From contig CP129482.1 in NCBI GenBank assembly GCA_030583925.1, positions 1,364,001 through 1,428,000 of the forward strand: a stretch of 64,000 nt of DNA, read 5' to 3'. Below are positions 17,802 to 24,850 of the stretch, piece by piece. The DNA comes from Anaerolineales bacterium (GTDB taxonomy: Bacteria; Chloroflexota; Anaerolineae; Anaerolineales; Villigracilaceae). The notes beneath the pieces are model-generated. The model had not been told where the DNA came from and made no database searches. It saw only the letters and a list, made by a program, of their open reading frames with translations. The position numbers and the translations under genes are program-made. The first letter of the stretch is position 1; every line of letters starts with the position of its first letter.

Positions 17802-19010
17802 TCATCCTGTATGCTGGATTTGAGTTTGCGAGACCACGCGGTTGCGCGTTTGTTTTGCGACATACAACGCCTGGTCGGCGACTTTGCATAAATGGTCCAC
17901 GTTTTGATATTCTTTTGAAAAAGACACGCCCGCGCTGAACGTGACGTTCAATGAAACATCTTTGTAGCTGAAGGTTGTCGCCTCGATGTGCGAGCGCATC
18001 CGCTCGGCGACCTCAACCGCCTCATCCAGTGTGGTGCTTGGCAAGAGGATGAGAAACTCCTCGCCGCCCCAGCGCGAGACCGTGTCTTGAATGCGGGAGG
18101 ATTGTTGTAATTGCAACGCCATCCACTTCAATACTTCGTCGCCGACGTCGTGACCATACGTGTCGTTGACGCGTTTGAAGTGATCCACGTCCAGCAGGAT
18201 GATGGAGAAATCTTTTATCTCGCGTTCAGCGCGTCTGAGCTCGTAATCCAGCAGTTCGTGCATGGCGCGGCGGTTACGGACGCGCGTCAGCATATCGTTC
18301 ATCGCCAACTCGTTCAGGTGAGTCTGCAATCGCTGGCTGATCATAAAGATAAAGCCTGCTGTCCACAAGAAACTGAGGATGAAAACCATCAGCACGAAGA
18401 TGGGTTGTGTCGCGTTCGCTCCAGCGGCGGGATCAAGTTGTGGGGCGATGCCCGCTTGAGGAAACACGGCAGAGACGAAGCGCGTGAGCGAGACCAGCGA
18501 ATACAGGATGAGCGGAATGGCTGTGACGAGCGCGCCAAGACGAAACGCCTTGTTGTCCGATTTCAGCAACACGAACGCGCTGGCGGCGCTTAACGGCGTG
18601 TTGACAGATTCGGTAATCCAAAGAATTGGAATGGGGAAGAAGTAGGTCAATGCGAGGGCAACATAGCCGAGAGGAATCAATCCATAAATGATCCAACGAT
18701 GTGGGGGCGTTTCAGTGAACTGACACACGGAAAGATACAAAAGCAGGTTGCCTGTGTAGATCGCAACGTTTGAGGAGATTCCAATGCTATAACCGAGGCG
18801 CGGATGCCACAAAAGCAGAAAGTATCCTAGAGACAAGAATAATGTGGAAACGAAGAACAGCCTCACGCCTCGATATTCCCTCACAGCGACCGAGGCAAGC
18901 GCAACGGCAATTGCTTGCATCAAGAAGGTAATGCCGATGACCAGCGTCAACGGTCCAAGCGCAAGCAGGGATGGCTGTCCTAAAGGGGGCGGAGGGGGTT
19001 GAAGCAACAT
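17802..19010 (-). CDS. Membrane-bound diguanylate cyclase (GGDEF)
   Basis: 402 residues. Seven predicted membrane helices occupy ~1-220 and serve as an undefined sensor. The C-terminal GGDEF domain (~235-395) has the active-site loop GGEEF in 'RIQDTVSRWGGEEFLILLP', the metal/GTP residues in 'FSIILLDVDHFKRVNDTYGH', and an intact product-inhibition I-site RxxD (RIQD) five residues before GGEEF. It should make cyclic di-GMP from two GTP and be feedback-inhibited. It starts 1 base after the DinB gene stop, so the two are cotranscribed. Confidence 0.93.
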   Translation of the reverse strand: MLLQPPPPPLGQPSLLALGPLTLVIGITFLMQAIAVALASVAVREYRGVRLFFVSTLFLSLGYFLLLWHPRLGYSIGISSNVAIYTGNLLLYLSVCQFTETPPHRWIIYGLIPLGYVALALTYFFPIPILWITESVNTPLSAASAFVLLKSDNKAFRLGALVTAIPLILYSLVSLTRFVSAVFPQAGIAPQLDPAAGANATQPIFVLMVFILSFLWTAGFIFMISQRLQTHLNELAMNDMLTRVRNRRAMHELLDYELRRAEREIKDFSIILLDVDHFKRVNDTYGHDVGDEVLKWMALQLQQSSRIQDTVSRWGGEEFLILLPSTTLDEAVEVAERMRSHIEATTFSYKDVSLNVTFSAGVSFSKEYQNVDHLCKVADQALYVAKQTRNRVVSQTQIQHTG

Positions 19011-19011
19011 A

Positions 19012-19545
19012 TTATTTTGCGAATGGCAAATATTTCTCGTTCAAACTTTCCATGTGATGATCCACGTGACCGACAAGCATGTAGATTAACGCCCGTGCGC
19101 TGACGGGATATCCGCTCGCGGCGCCGACCCGTAGAGCGGCTTCAGCGCTCATGTTTTGGATGGCGAGGATGTTCGCGCGGCGAAGATGCTCGAACTCCTC
19201 GATCAACTCTTTCAGCGGATGCTTGTCAAACCCCGCTTCGCGGACGTAGTCATTCTGCTCGAAACTAGCGAGCGGAGTCGCATCGTTTCGAGAGACGCGC
19301 AGTAGGCGATACGAGAAGACGCGCTCGACGTCGTTGAGATGTCCCATCACTTCTTTGATAGACCATTCCTTCGGCGCGTCACGGAATAGAGCTTGTTCGT
19401 CAGTCAGACTTCCCAGCGCGGACTTGATCTCGTCAATCTGCTTTGGCAACGCGGCGAGCACGTCGCCCCTCGCTTGTGCCCGTTGAACGTAGCCCGCATA
19501 AAATTCGGCATATTCATTTGAGGTTGGGGGAGAAAGTTGGTTCAT
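19012..19545 (-). CDS. DinB-family (DfrB-like four-helix) protein
   Basis: 177 residues from ATG 19545. The metal-binding histidines of the DinB/YfiT four-helix bundle are visible: 'VMGHLNDVERVFSYRLLR' and 'MLVGHVDHHMESLNEKYL'. Members are thiol-dependent transferases or hydrolases, often for bacillithiol or mycothiol; the role here is unknown. A TATAAT box ends 7 bases before the ATG (19552-19557) and there is no ribosome site, so the mRNA is probably leaderless. Divergent from rpiB with start codons only about 30 bases apart. Confidence 0.87.
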   Translation of the reverse strand: MNQLSPPTSNEYAEFYAGYVQRAQARGDVLAALPKQIDEIKSALGSLTDEQALFRDAPKEWSIKEVMGHLNDVERVFSYRLLRVSRNDATPLASFEQNDYVREAGFDKHPLKELIEEFEHLRRANILAIQNMSAEAALRVGAASGYPVSARALIYMLVGHVDHHMESLNEKYLPFAK

Positions 19546-19551
19546 GGCAAG

Positions 19552-19569
19552 ATTATACTGCTGTATAAT
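19552..19569. promoter_or_regulatory. Divergent -10 boxes of dinB-like gene and rpiB
   Basis: TATAAT occurs on the minus strand at 19552-19557 and on the plus strand at 19564-19569. Each ends 7-8 bases before the A of its start codon (19545 minus, 19577 plus), so both transcripts would begin at or next to the AUG. The -35 region of each lies inside the other's gene. Confidence 0.65.
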
Positions 19570-19576
19570 CAACCCG

Positions 19577-20137
19577 ATGAACGACGCTGAAATCCGACAG
19601 ATTGTGCAAAATGTGGTCAGGAATCTGACCGACTCGCCTCAAACCGACCCTGCGTCTGCCTCGCCCGTAGGAAAGCGAATCGTCGCCCTCGGCGCGGACC
19701 ACGGCGGCTTTGAGTTGAAGGGAATCCTCAAACCCGAAATCGAATCGCTCGGCTTCGTCGTCATGGACGTTGGCACGAACAGCAAGGAGCCAGTGGATTA
19801 TCCCGACTTTGCCCATTCCGTCGCGCAGATGGTCGGCACAGGCCGCGCCTGGCGCGGCATCATGATTGACGGCGCGGGGATCGGCAGCTGCATCGTGGCG
19901 AACAAAGTTCCCAACGTCCGTGCAGGGATGGCGTATGATGTTTCGTCCGCAACAAACAGCCGCGAGCACAATGACACGAATGTCCTCACCCTCGGCGCAG
20001 GGTTGATCGGCGTCAACTTGGCGAAGCAGATCGTCAAAGTCTGGCTCACCACCGACTTTGGCGGCGACCGTCACACAAAGCGCGTGGATAAGATAAAATC
20101 GGTGGAGAAGATGTATTTGAAGAATATGGATACGTAG
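19577..20137 (+). CDS. rpiB: RpiB/LacAB-type sugar-phosphate isomerase with N-terminal BMC targeting helix
   Basis: 186 residues from ATG 19577. Residues 1-20 ('MNDAEIRQIVQNVVRNLTDS') form an amphipathic helix of the encapsulation-peptide kind, joined by a Pro/Ser/Ala linker to a RpiB domain (~32-175: 'VALGADHGGFELKGILKPEI', 'VPNVRAGMAYDVSSATNSRE', 'NVLTLGAGLIG'). RpiB interconverts ribose-5-P and ribulose-5-P. The usual catalytic Cys of 'CGTGIG' is replaced by Asp98 ('MIDGAGIGSC'). It heads a cluster with deoC and three BMC vertex proteins, which fits the sugar-phosphate-utilising type of microcompartment. Its TAG stop falls in a GTAGGGGCGA palindrome. Confidence 0.9.
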   Translation: MNDAEIRQIVQNVVRNLTDSPQTDPASASPVGKRIVALGADHGGFELKGILKPEIESLGFVVMDVGTNSKEPVDYPDFAHSVAQMVGTGRAWRGIMIDGAGIGSCIVANKVPNVRAGMAYDVSSATNSREHNDTNVLTLGAGLIGVNLAKQIVKVWLTTDFGGDRHTKRVDKIKSVEKMYLKNMDT

Positions 20138-20203
20138 GGGCGAGGTTCTCTCGCCCTATTTGTTGGTAAATCAAAGAAATGGGCGGGGAGACCCCGCTCC
20201 TAC
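20134..20203. repeat. GTAGGGGCGAG / CTCCTAC palindromic repeat
   Basis: GTAGGGGCGAGGTTCTCTCGCC opens and GGCGGGGAGACCCCGCTCCTAC-like sequence closes the element, giving two small hairpins. It fills the rpiB-deoC gap and includes the rpiB stop codon. Confidence 0.8.
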
Positions 20204-20216
20204 GAAACAATAATCA

Positions 20217-21146
20217 ATGAAACCCGACCCGAAACTCGTCGAACAACTTGTTGAAATCATCACGCATGAAGTCCTCGCCGCGATGATGGAAGAGGACGCG
20301 CGCGTCAGTAACCCCGAAGCCTATCACTGCAAATTTGATTGTGCGGATGGGTTATGTGTTCGCACTTGTTTTGACCATGTGGGTAACGTCGTCAGCGCGG
20401 GGGCGGAGAGGGTGTCGTCCACGTTGGGGGCGATTCCGCAGGAGTTGTCGGTTGCCAAAATGATTGACCATACACTCCTCAAGCCCGACGCTACCCAACA
20501 GGAAATCGCTCAACTATGCTACGAAGCGCGCAAGTACGGATTCGCATCCGTGTGCGTGAACCCGACGTGGGTGAGTCTGTGTGCGGAGTTGCTCAAAGGC
20601 TCGGACGTGAAAGTCTGCACGGTGATCGGTTTCCCGCTCGGAGCGACTTCGTCTGAAACAAAGGCGTTTGAAACAGAGACAGCCATCAAACAAGGCGCGA
20701 CGGAGATTGACATGGTCATCAACGTCGGCGCATTGAAAGCGCGTGATATTGAAACGGTTGCGAAAGATATACGCGGCGTGGTCAAAGCTGCGCACGCGCG
20801 CAATGTGATCGTCAAAGTAATCATTGAAACTGTTTTGCTTACCGACGAAGAGAAAACGATCGCAAGCCTCACGTCGAAAGAAGCGGGCGCAGACTTTGTC
20901 AAAACGTCCACGGGATTTGCGGGCGGCGGCGCGACGGTGCACGATGTCGAGCTGATGCGCAAGGCGGTCGGTCCGCAGATGGGAGTCAAAGCGTCGGGCG
21001 GAGTCCGCACGTTTGAGGACGCGCAGAATATGATTCAAGCGGGCGCGACGCGCATCGGCGCGAGCGCGGGGGTGAAGATCATTCAAGGTCCGAGCGACCA
21101 GGTTGAAGGGAAGAAAGAATCGGGTTCTTCATCCGCAAAATATTAA
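20217..21146 (+). CDS. deoC: Deoxyribose-phosphate aldolase with N-terminal BMC targeting helix and Cys4 motif
   Basis: 309 residues, about 80 longer at the N-terminus than a plain DeoC. Residues 5-23 ('[19 protein letters not shown]') are an amphipathic helix like an encapsulation peptide. Residues 38-51 carry C38-x3-C42-x4-C47-x3-C51. The aldolase domain starts near 78 ('[16 protein letters not shown]'); the Schiff-base lysine is K229 in '[10 protein letters not shown]', and K258 ('[10 protein letters not shown]') and D165 ('[13 protein letters not shown]') complete the site. It cleaves deoxyribose-5-P to glyceraldehyde-3-P and acetaldehyde, the volatile aldehyde that a microcompartment would retain. 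Part of the rpiB-BMC cluster. Confidence 0.95.
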   Translation: MKPDPKLVEQLVEIITHEVLAAMMEEDARVSNPEAYHCKFDCADGLCVRTCFDHVGNVVSAGAERVSSTLGAIPQELSVAKMIDHTLLKPDATQQEIAQLCYEARKYGFASVCVNPTWVSLCAELLKGSDVKVCTVIGFPLGATSSETKAFETETAIKQGATEIDMVINVGALKARDIETVAKDIRGVVKAAHARNVIVKVIIETVLLTDEEKTIASLTSKEAGADFVKTSTGFAGGGATVHDVELMRKAVGPQMGVKASGGVRTFEDAQNMIQAGATRIGASAGVKIIQGPSDQVEGKKESGSSSAKY

Positions 21147-21151
21147 TCATC

Positions 21152-21202
21152 GTCCCGCAGGTTAATCTGAACGAGTAAATTGATAAAGAAAACCTGCGGG
21201 AC
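21152..21202. repeat. GTCCCGCAGGTTAAT / AACCTGCGGGAC palindrome
   Basis: Arms GTCCCGCAGGTT and AACCTGCGGGAC are perfect complements separated by about 27 bases. It fills the deoC-BMC-P gap. A second copy precedes uvrB (31435-31485). Confidence 0.92.
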
Positions 21203-21217
21203 GTTCTTGGAGAAATT

Positions 21218-21508
21218 ATGTTTATCGCAAAAGTGATCGGCACGACGGTGTCCACCATCAAAGACGAAAAATTGCACGGGCGAAAATTGCTCATCCTGCG
21301 GCAGTCCGACGAAACAGGCGCGGTCTCGGGCAAGCCTTACGTGGCGGTGGACACGGTGGACGCGGGCGTGGGCGATCTCGTGCTCACCGCGTCGGGCTCG
21401 TCGGCGCGGCAAACCAACATCACAAAAGACACGCCCGTCGACGCGGTCATCATGGCGGTCATCGACTCGCTCGAAGTGGATGGAAAAATCGTCTTCCGAA
21501 AATCGTGA
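21218..21508 (+). CDS. BMC vertex protein, EutN/CcmL (BMC-P) family, copy 1
   Basis: 96 residues, one EutN/CcmL domain: 'MFIAKVIGTTVSTIKDEKLH', 'GRKLLILRQSDE', 'YVAVDTVDAGVGDLVLTASG', 'SSARQT', 'VDAVIMAVIDSLEV'. This is the canonical consensus. Such proteins form pentamers that cap the vertices of icosahedral microcompartment shells. GGAG lies 8 bases upstream of the ATG. Its TGA overlaps the ATG of the next gene (21505-21508). No hexameric shell protein is present in the window. Confidence 0.95.
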   Translation: MFIAKVIGTTVSTIKDEKLHGRKLLILRQSDETGAVSGKPYVAVDTVDAGVGDLVLTASGSSARQTNITKDTPVDAVIMAVIDSLEVDGKIVFRKS

Positions 21509-21906
21509 TGAAAAAAATTTATACCGATCAAGATATCGAAGAACTTTTTCGCAACGGCGTCAAATCTTTGCAAGTGGGTGACGACGTTGTGCTGACCGAT
21601 CTCGCCTTTGAGAAAGCGCGCAAGTTGGGGATGCTTGCTTCGGATGCTCCCCCCGCCGCGCCTGTGCGTCCGTATCTTTCGGATGTGAAAACGGTTCATT
21701 CGCAGGGGAGGGCTGATTCAGTTTCGTCGGCGTTATCGCAGAGTGGACAACCCCTCATCCCCAGCCCTTCTCCCCACGGGGAGAAGGGAGCGCTGTTGGA
21801 AAAACGAATCCGTGAAAAGGTCGCGGCGAAGTTGGGCAACCAAGTGGACTCGTCTTTGCTCGACACCATCATCAAGCGGACTCTCAAACTCGTGAGGACA
21901 AAGTAG
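21505..21906 (+). CDS. BMC-locus protein with EutQ/EutT-like N-terminal segment
   Basis: 133 residues. The first ~45 ('IYTDQDIEELFRNGVKSLQV', then 'VVLTDLAFEKARKLGM') resemble the N-terminal segment of EutQ, EutT and other BMC-associated proteins. The C-terminus ('LLEKRIREKVAAKLG', 'LLDTIIKRTLKLVRTK') is an amphipathic helix pair that could bind the shell or another enzyme. The middle (~65-95) is encoded by repeat sequence: a dispersed element at 21699-21740 and a palindrome at 21751-21790 read as 'QPLIPSPSPHGEKGA'. No catalytic motif is visible, so it is probably an adaptor. Overlaps BMC-P copy 1 by 4 bases. Confidence 0.7.
   Translation: MMKKIYTDQDIEELFRNGVKSLQVGDDVVLTDLAFEKARKLGMLASDAPPAAPVRPYLSDVKTVHSQGRADSVSSALSQSGQPLIPSPSPHGEKGALLEKRIREKVAAKLGNQVDSSLLDTIIKRTLKLVRTK
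21699..21740. repeat. Dispersed repeat, copy A (in coding frame)
   Basis: TTCGCAGGGGAGGGCTGATT followed by CAGTTTCGTCGGCG. Related sequences lie at 24511-24550 (inside the CAP-LysM gene) and 31350-31404 (intergenic). Copies A and B are read in the same frame (QGRADSVSSALS and QGMPASVSSAFP). Confidence 0.75.
21751..21790. repeat. Palindromic repeat inserted in a coding region
   Basis: Arms CCCTTCTCCCC (21765-21775) and GGGGAGAAGGG (21778-21788) are perfect complements around AC, preceded by CCCCTCATCCCCAG. Elements of this wording are common intergenic repeats; here it is in frame in a BMC-locus gene. Confidence 0.88.
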
Positions 21907-21908
21907 TC

Positions 21909-22229
21909 ATGCTGTTCGGACGAGTGAAGGGCAACGCGGTTTGCACGATCAAATATCCCAACATCGATGGCGTGAAGTTGCTTGTTGTCCAACCGCTGAA
22001 CAAAAAACTTGAACCGCTCGGCGTGTTGCAAGTTGCGGCGGACGTTGTCCATGCGGGCGTTGGCGATCTGTGTGTGATGGTCCGCTCGCGCGAAGCGGCG
22101 CTTGCCATGAAGGATGAAAAGTTTGTGCCAATTGATCTGGCTCTGGTCGGTATTGTGGATGAGTTGGAAGTGAAGCCTGATGGTGAGTTTGAATATACAT
22201 TGAAGGTTGGACAGAATCGGTTTACGTAG
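21909..22229 (+). CDS. BMC vertex protein, EutN/CcmL (BMC-P) family, copy 2
   Basis: 106 residues with one EutN/CcmL domain: 'MLFGRVKGNAVCTIKYPNID', 'GVKLLVVQPLNKKLEPLG', 'ADVVHAGVGDLCVMVRSREA', 'IDLALVGIVDELEV'. It diverges clearly from copies 1 and 3, and lacks the 'GSSAR' loop ('SREAALAM' instead). A C-terminal extension 'KPDGEFEYTLKVGQNRFT' is not in the other two. Probably occupies a distinct vertex or modifies shell properties. It starts 2 bases after the upstream stop. Confidence 0.92.
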   Translation: MLFGRVKGNAVCTIKYPNIDGVKLLVVQPLNKKLEPLGVLQVAADVVHAGVGDLCVMVRSREAALAMKDEKFVPIDLALVGIVDELEVKPDGEFEYTLKVGQNRFT

Positions 22230-22234
22230 ATTTT

Positions 22235-22265
22235 CATCACGAAGGACACGAAGAACACAAAGGAA
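22235..22265. repeat. CACGAAGGACACGAAGAACACAAAGG-type repeat
   Basis: CATCACGAAGGACACGAAGA continues into ACACAAAGG. The same words occur at 38521-38608. Its 3' end and the following AAGGAA provide the likely ribosome site of the third BMC-P gene. Confidence 0.75.
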
Positions 22266-22276
22266 AAGACAAGGAA

Positions 22277-22555
22277 ATGGTTCTAGGAAAAGTCGTTGGC
22301 ACGATCGTCACGACTGTCAGTCACGCGCATTACAAAACCCGCAGGCTGCTCGTTGTCCAACCGTTGATCATGGGCGGCGACTCAGTCGCGGCTGAGGATG
22401 ATTTCATCGCGCTCGACAACTCGCAGGCGGGAATCGGCGACACGGTGCTGGTCAACCGCGAGGGCAACGGCGCGCGCCAGGTTCTGGGAATCCCTGACGG
22501 GTGCGTGATCTCGGTCATTGTAGGGATTGTGGACAGCGTGAGCATAGAAGGGTAA
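22277..22555 (+). CDS. BMC vertex protein, EutN/CcmL (BMC-P) family, copy 3
   Basis: 92 residues: 'MVLGKVVGTIVTTVSHAHYK', 'RRLLVVQPLIMGGDSVAAED', 'FIALDNSQAGIGDTVLVNRE', 'GNGARQVLG', 'VISVIVGIVDSVSIEG'. A complete EutN/CcmL domain. Three different vertex proteins in one small locus suggest that they are not redundant. The likely ribosome site lies in or next to a dispersed repeat. It is the last recognisable BMC gene of the cluster. Confidence 0.94.
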   Translation: MVLGKVVGTIVTTVSHAHYKTRRLLVVQPLIMGGDSVAAEDDFIALDNSQAGIGDTVLVNREGNGARQVLGIPDGCVISVIVGIVDSVSIEG

Positions 22556-22563
22556 TCAATAGG

Positions 22564-23073
22564 ATGAACACATCGGAAAATTTGGTAAAGGAACCCGAGA
22601 GCGAGGTCGTTGCGCGCTTTCAAGATTGCGACCCGTTCGGGCATCTCAACAACGCCCGCTACATGGATTACTTCATCAATGCGCGTGAAGACCATTTGAT
22701 CCATTATTACGATCTCAACATTTACGAACATGCGGAAAAGGCAAAGGCGAGTTGGGTTGTTTCCAAGTCGCACATTGCCTACCTGCGACCCGTGCTGGTC
22801 ATGGAAAAAGTCCGCATTCGCACGCGGGTGATTCACTACTCGGAGAATTCGATTGCCCTTGAAGCCTTGATGCTCGACAGCGAAGGGACGCGCTTGAAGT
22901 CCATGCTGTGGATCGAATTTGCCTACGTCAGCCTCGAATCAGGTAGACCGACGAAGCATTCGCCAGAAATGATGGATTTGTTACGCAGAGCCGCATACAG
23001 CGATTCGTATAACCCCGATGGATTTAACCAGCGCGTGGAGGTCGTCCGCGCGGAGGCGCGGGGCGGAGGGTGA
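22564..23073 (+). CDS. Acyl-CoA thioesterase (4HBT hotdog)
   Basis: 169 residues from ATG 22564, nine bases after the BMC-P3 stop. 'VVARFQDCDPFGHLNNARYM' followed by 'DYFINAREDHL' is the 4-hydroxybenzoyl-CoA thioesterase-type active-site helix with the catalytic Asp (DCDPFGHLNN). It probably hydrolyses acyl-CoA or acyl-ACP thioesters. Cotranscription with the BMC genes is likely from spacing, but no targeting helix is visible at its N-terminus, so membership in the microcompartment is not supported. Confidence 0.9.
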   Translation: MNTSENLVKEPESEVVARFQDCDPFGHLNNARYMDYFINAREDHLIHYYDLNIYEHAEKAKASWVVSKSHIAYLRPVLVMEKVRIRTRVIHYSENSIALEALMLDSEGTRLKSMLWIEFAYVSLESGRPTKHSPEMMDLLRRAAYSDSYNPDGFNQRVEVVRAEARGGG

Positions 23074-23084
23074 GTTCGTTGGAT

Positions 23085-23648
23085 TCAAAAATGCTTTTCA
23101 ATCCCACCAAACCCGAACATCTTGTTCTTCTCCGTCATCTCGACAAAATGCCGCAATCGCTTCTTGAACTCTTCGGGGCGGTGACGCGCCCCGTCAATAA
23201 ATGCGACCCGTATCCGCTTGTAGGAGTCTGAAAACTTTTGGAAGTGTTTCCATGCTTCCTTGTTTGCTTTAATCGTTGCTAAAATATCAGGCGGGATGAC
23301 GAATTTCTGGTTCAGCACATCGCCCAACGTCTCAGCGACTTCTTTGACGACCTTCTTCTTCGCAACCAGATCGCGCAACCGCTCGATATTGGCTTGCGAA
23401 TATTTCGTTTTCGGCTTGCGCGGCGAAAATCGCTGAACCGTGCTTTCCTCGTCTAACTTTTTGATGATGGAGTCAATCCAGCCGAAGCACAGGGCTTCCT
23501 CCACCGCGTCGTTGTACTCGATGCGCGGCTTGCCTGTCGCTTTGCGCGGATAGACCAGCCAGATTTCCTTTTCGGTCTTGTAATTCTGCTCGAGCCAGTC
23601 GCGCCAGTCTTTGCGGTCTGTAAGATACAGTGTTTTCGTGATTTCCAT
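23085..23648 (-). CDS. YdeI/OmpD-associated family protein
   Basis: 187 residues from ATG 23648 (a TTG one codon upstream is also in frame). 'WLVYPRKATGKPRIEYNDAV', 'EEALCFGWIDSIIKKLDE' and 'QRFSPRKPKTKYSQANIERL' are the family signatures, and the C-terminal half carries the companion domain 'IPPDILATIKANKEAWKHFQ'. YdeI proteins are linked to stress and peptide resistance, without a known enzymatic role. A TATAAT box (23655-23660) ends 7 bases before the ATG and there is no ribosome site, so this mRNA is probably leaderless. Confidence 0.9.
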   Translation of the reverse strand: MEITKTLYLTDRKDWRDWLEQNYKTEKEIWLVYPRKATGKPRIEYNDAVEEALCFGWIDSIIKKLDEESTVQRFSPRKPKTKYSQANIERLRDLVAKKKVVKEVAETLGDVLNQKFVIPPDILATIKANKEAWKHFQKFSDSYKRIRVAFIDGARHRPEEFKKRLRHFVEMTEKNKMFGFGGIEKHF

Positions 23649-23654
23649 CAAGCC

Positions 23655-23660
23655 ATTATA
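23655..23660 (-). promoter_or_regulatory. -10 box of a leaderless transcript
   Basis: TATAAT on the minus strand, six bases before the ATG of the YdeI-like gene. Confidence 0.65.
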
Positions 23661-23726
23661 ATATTTCCACGCCTATTTCAAGTTGTGCCGTTCCGTTGTT
23701 CAAACCGCTTCCGAAAAGTTGTTGCA

Positions 23727-24722
23727 ATGAAAAGAATTTTCCTCCTCTTGGGTCTGCTCCTCGCCCTCTCGCCAATTCAACTGGCGCGCGCCCAAGAATT
23801 GACTCCGACTCCCGCCGAATTGATCAACGAAGTGAACGCGCTGCGCCTCGCAAATGGATTGAACGCCCTCGCCGTTCATCCCGCGTTGATGCAGATCGCG
23901 CAAGAAGAGGCGAACGGAATTGCATCAGGCTTGCCTGGTCATTGGCGTCCCAACGATCTGTCGCTGGGGCAGTGGATGATGTCGCTGGGGTATCCGCTTT
24001 CGGGCGATCTGTCGCAGGATGGCTATCGCTCCGAAAATTGGACGCCAGCCCAAAGTTCGAAAGACGCGGTGCAGTCATGGCTGGGCGACGAACCGCACAC
24101 AGACACCATGCTCTCGCCATTCCGCAGCGACATCGGCGCGGGCGTCGTCGCAACCGAAGACGGCTACATCTTCGTCATCGAAACCGCGTTGCAAACAACC
24201 AGTGGGCAAATGCAATCGAACGCGGCGGCAATCCTCACGGGCATCCCGCTCACGCAACAAGCATACAACGCGGGCGCCACCCTCGCCGCGCAAAACGGAA
24301 CACTCCCGCAATATTCGCTTCCCGTCGCGGTCAGCACAGCGAACGCGGGCGGCGACGTGATTCACGAAGTGCAATACGGACAAACGCTTTGGAGCATCGC
24401 CATCGCCTACCGCACAACCATCAAAGAGATTCAACGACTCAACAATTGGCAGGATGAGACGGTCTACGTCGGTCAGCAATTGCTTGTGATGAAGGGAGCC
24501 ACGCCTCCTCCGCAGGGGATGCCTGCTTCAGTTTCCTCGGCATTTCCCACGCTTCAACCGACTTCCACTGCGGCGATCGCCACACCCTCAGCGACACCAC
24601 AACCGTCCATCGCCATCACCACCAAGAGTCCGCAAGAGATGACGCTTAGCGCAGTGGGCATCATCATCGCCGCGATCGTGCTTGGCATTATGTTCGCCTT
24701 CGCTCGCAAGCGTGAGGAATAA
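23727..24722 (+). CDS. Secreted CAP-domain protein with LysM and C-terminal membrane anchor
   Basis: 331 residues from ATG 23727, where the signal peptide 'MKRIFLLLGLLLALSPIQLA' begins. Residues ~30-165 are a CAP/SCP domain ('LINEVNALRLANGLNALAVH', 'SENWTPAQSSKDAVQSWLGD', 'FRSDIGAGVVATEDGYIFVI'). Residues ~215-262 are a LysM ('VQYGQTLWSIAIAYRTTIKE', 'IQRLNNWQDETVYVGQQLLV'), which binds peptidoglycan or chitin-like glycans. A Ser/Thr/Pro linker leads to a single membrane helix ('VGIIIAAIVLGIMFAFA') and a basic tail. Part of the linker ('QGMPASVSSAFP') is encoded by a dispersed repeat. Confidence 0.92.
   Translation: MKRIFLLLGLLLALSPIQLARAQELTPTPAELINEVNALRLANGLNALAVHPALMQIAQEEANGIASGLPGHWRPNDLSLGQWMMSLGYPLSGDLSQDGYRSENWTPAQSSKDAVQSWLGDEPHTDTMLSPFRSDIGAGVVATEDGYIFVIETALQTTSGQMQSNAAAILTGIPLTQQAYNAGATLAAQNGTLPQYSLPVAVSTANAGGDVIHEVQYGQTLWSIAIAYRTTIKEIQRLNNWQDETVYVGQQLLVMKGATPPPQGMPASVSSAFPTLQPTSTAAIATPSATPQPSIAITTKSPQEMTLSAVGIIIAAIVLGIMFAFARKREE
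24511..24550. repeat. Dispersed repeat, copy B (in coding frame)
   Basis: CGCAGGGGATGCCTGCTTCA continues GTTTCCTCGGCATTTCCC. Related to copies at 21699 and 31350. The core GCAGGGGATGCCTGC is also found at 59255 in the MBL gene. Confidence 0.75.
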
Positions 24723-24783
24723 ATCAACGTTAATTCAGCAAAAAGATCGGATAGAAGTTTGTGCATTGATTACGCAGACCTCA

Positions 24784-24827
24784 TGAAAGTTTTCCGTGTC
24801 TTCCGTGCGATCCGTGTCCGAAAAAGA
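24784..24827. repeat. CCGTGTCTTCCGTGCGATCCGTGTCCG-type repeat words
   Basis: The 128-base gap before the RidA gene holds repeated CCGTG words (TTCCGTGTCTTCCGTGCGAT, then CCGTGTCCG), in the same style as the CACGAAGG repeats elsewhere. No promoter was recognised with confidence. Confidence 0.5.
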
Positions 24828-24850
24828 ATATTTTATACAAGGAGTCGACC

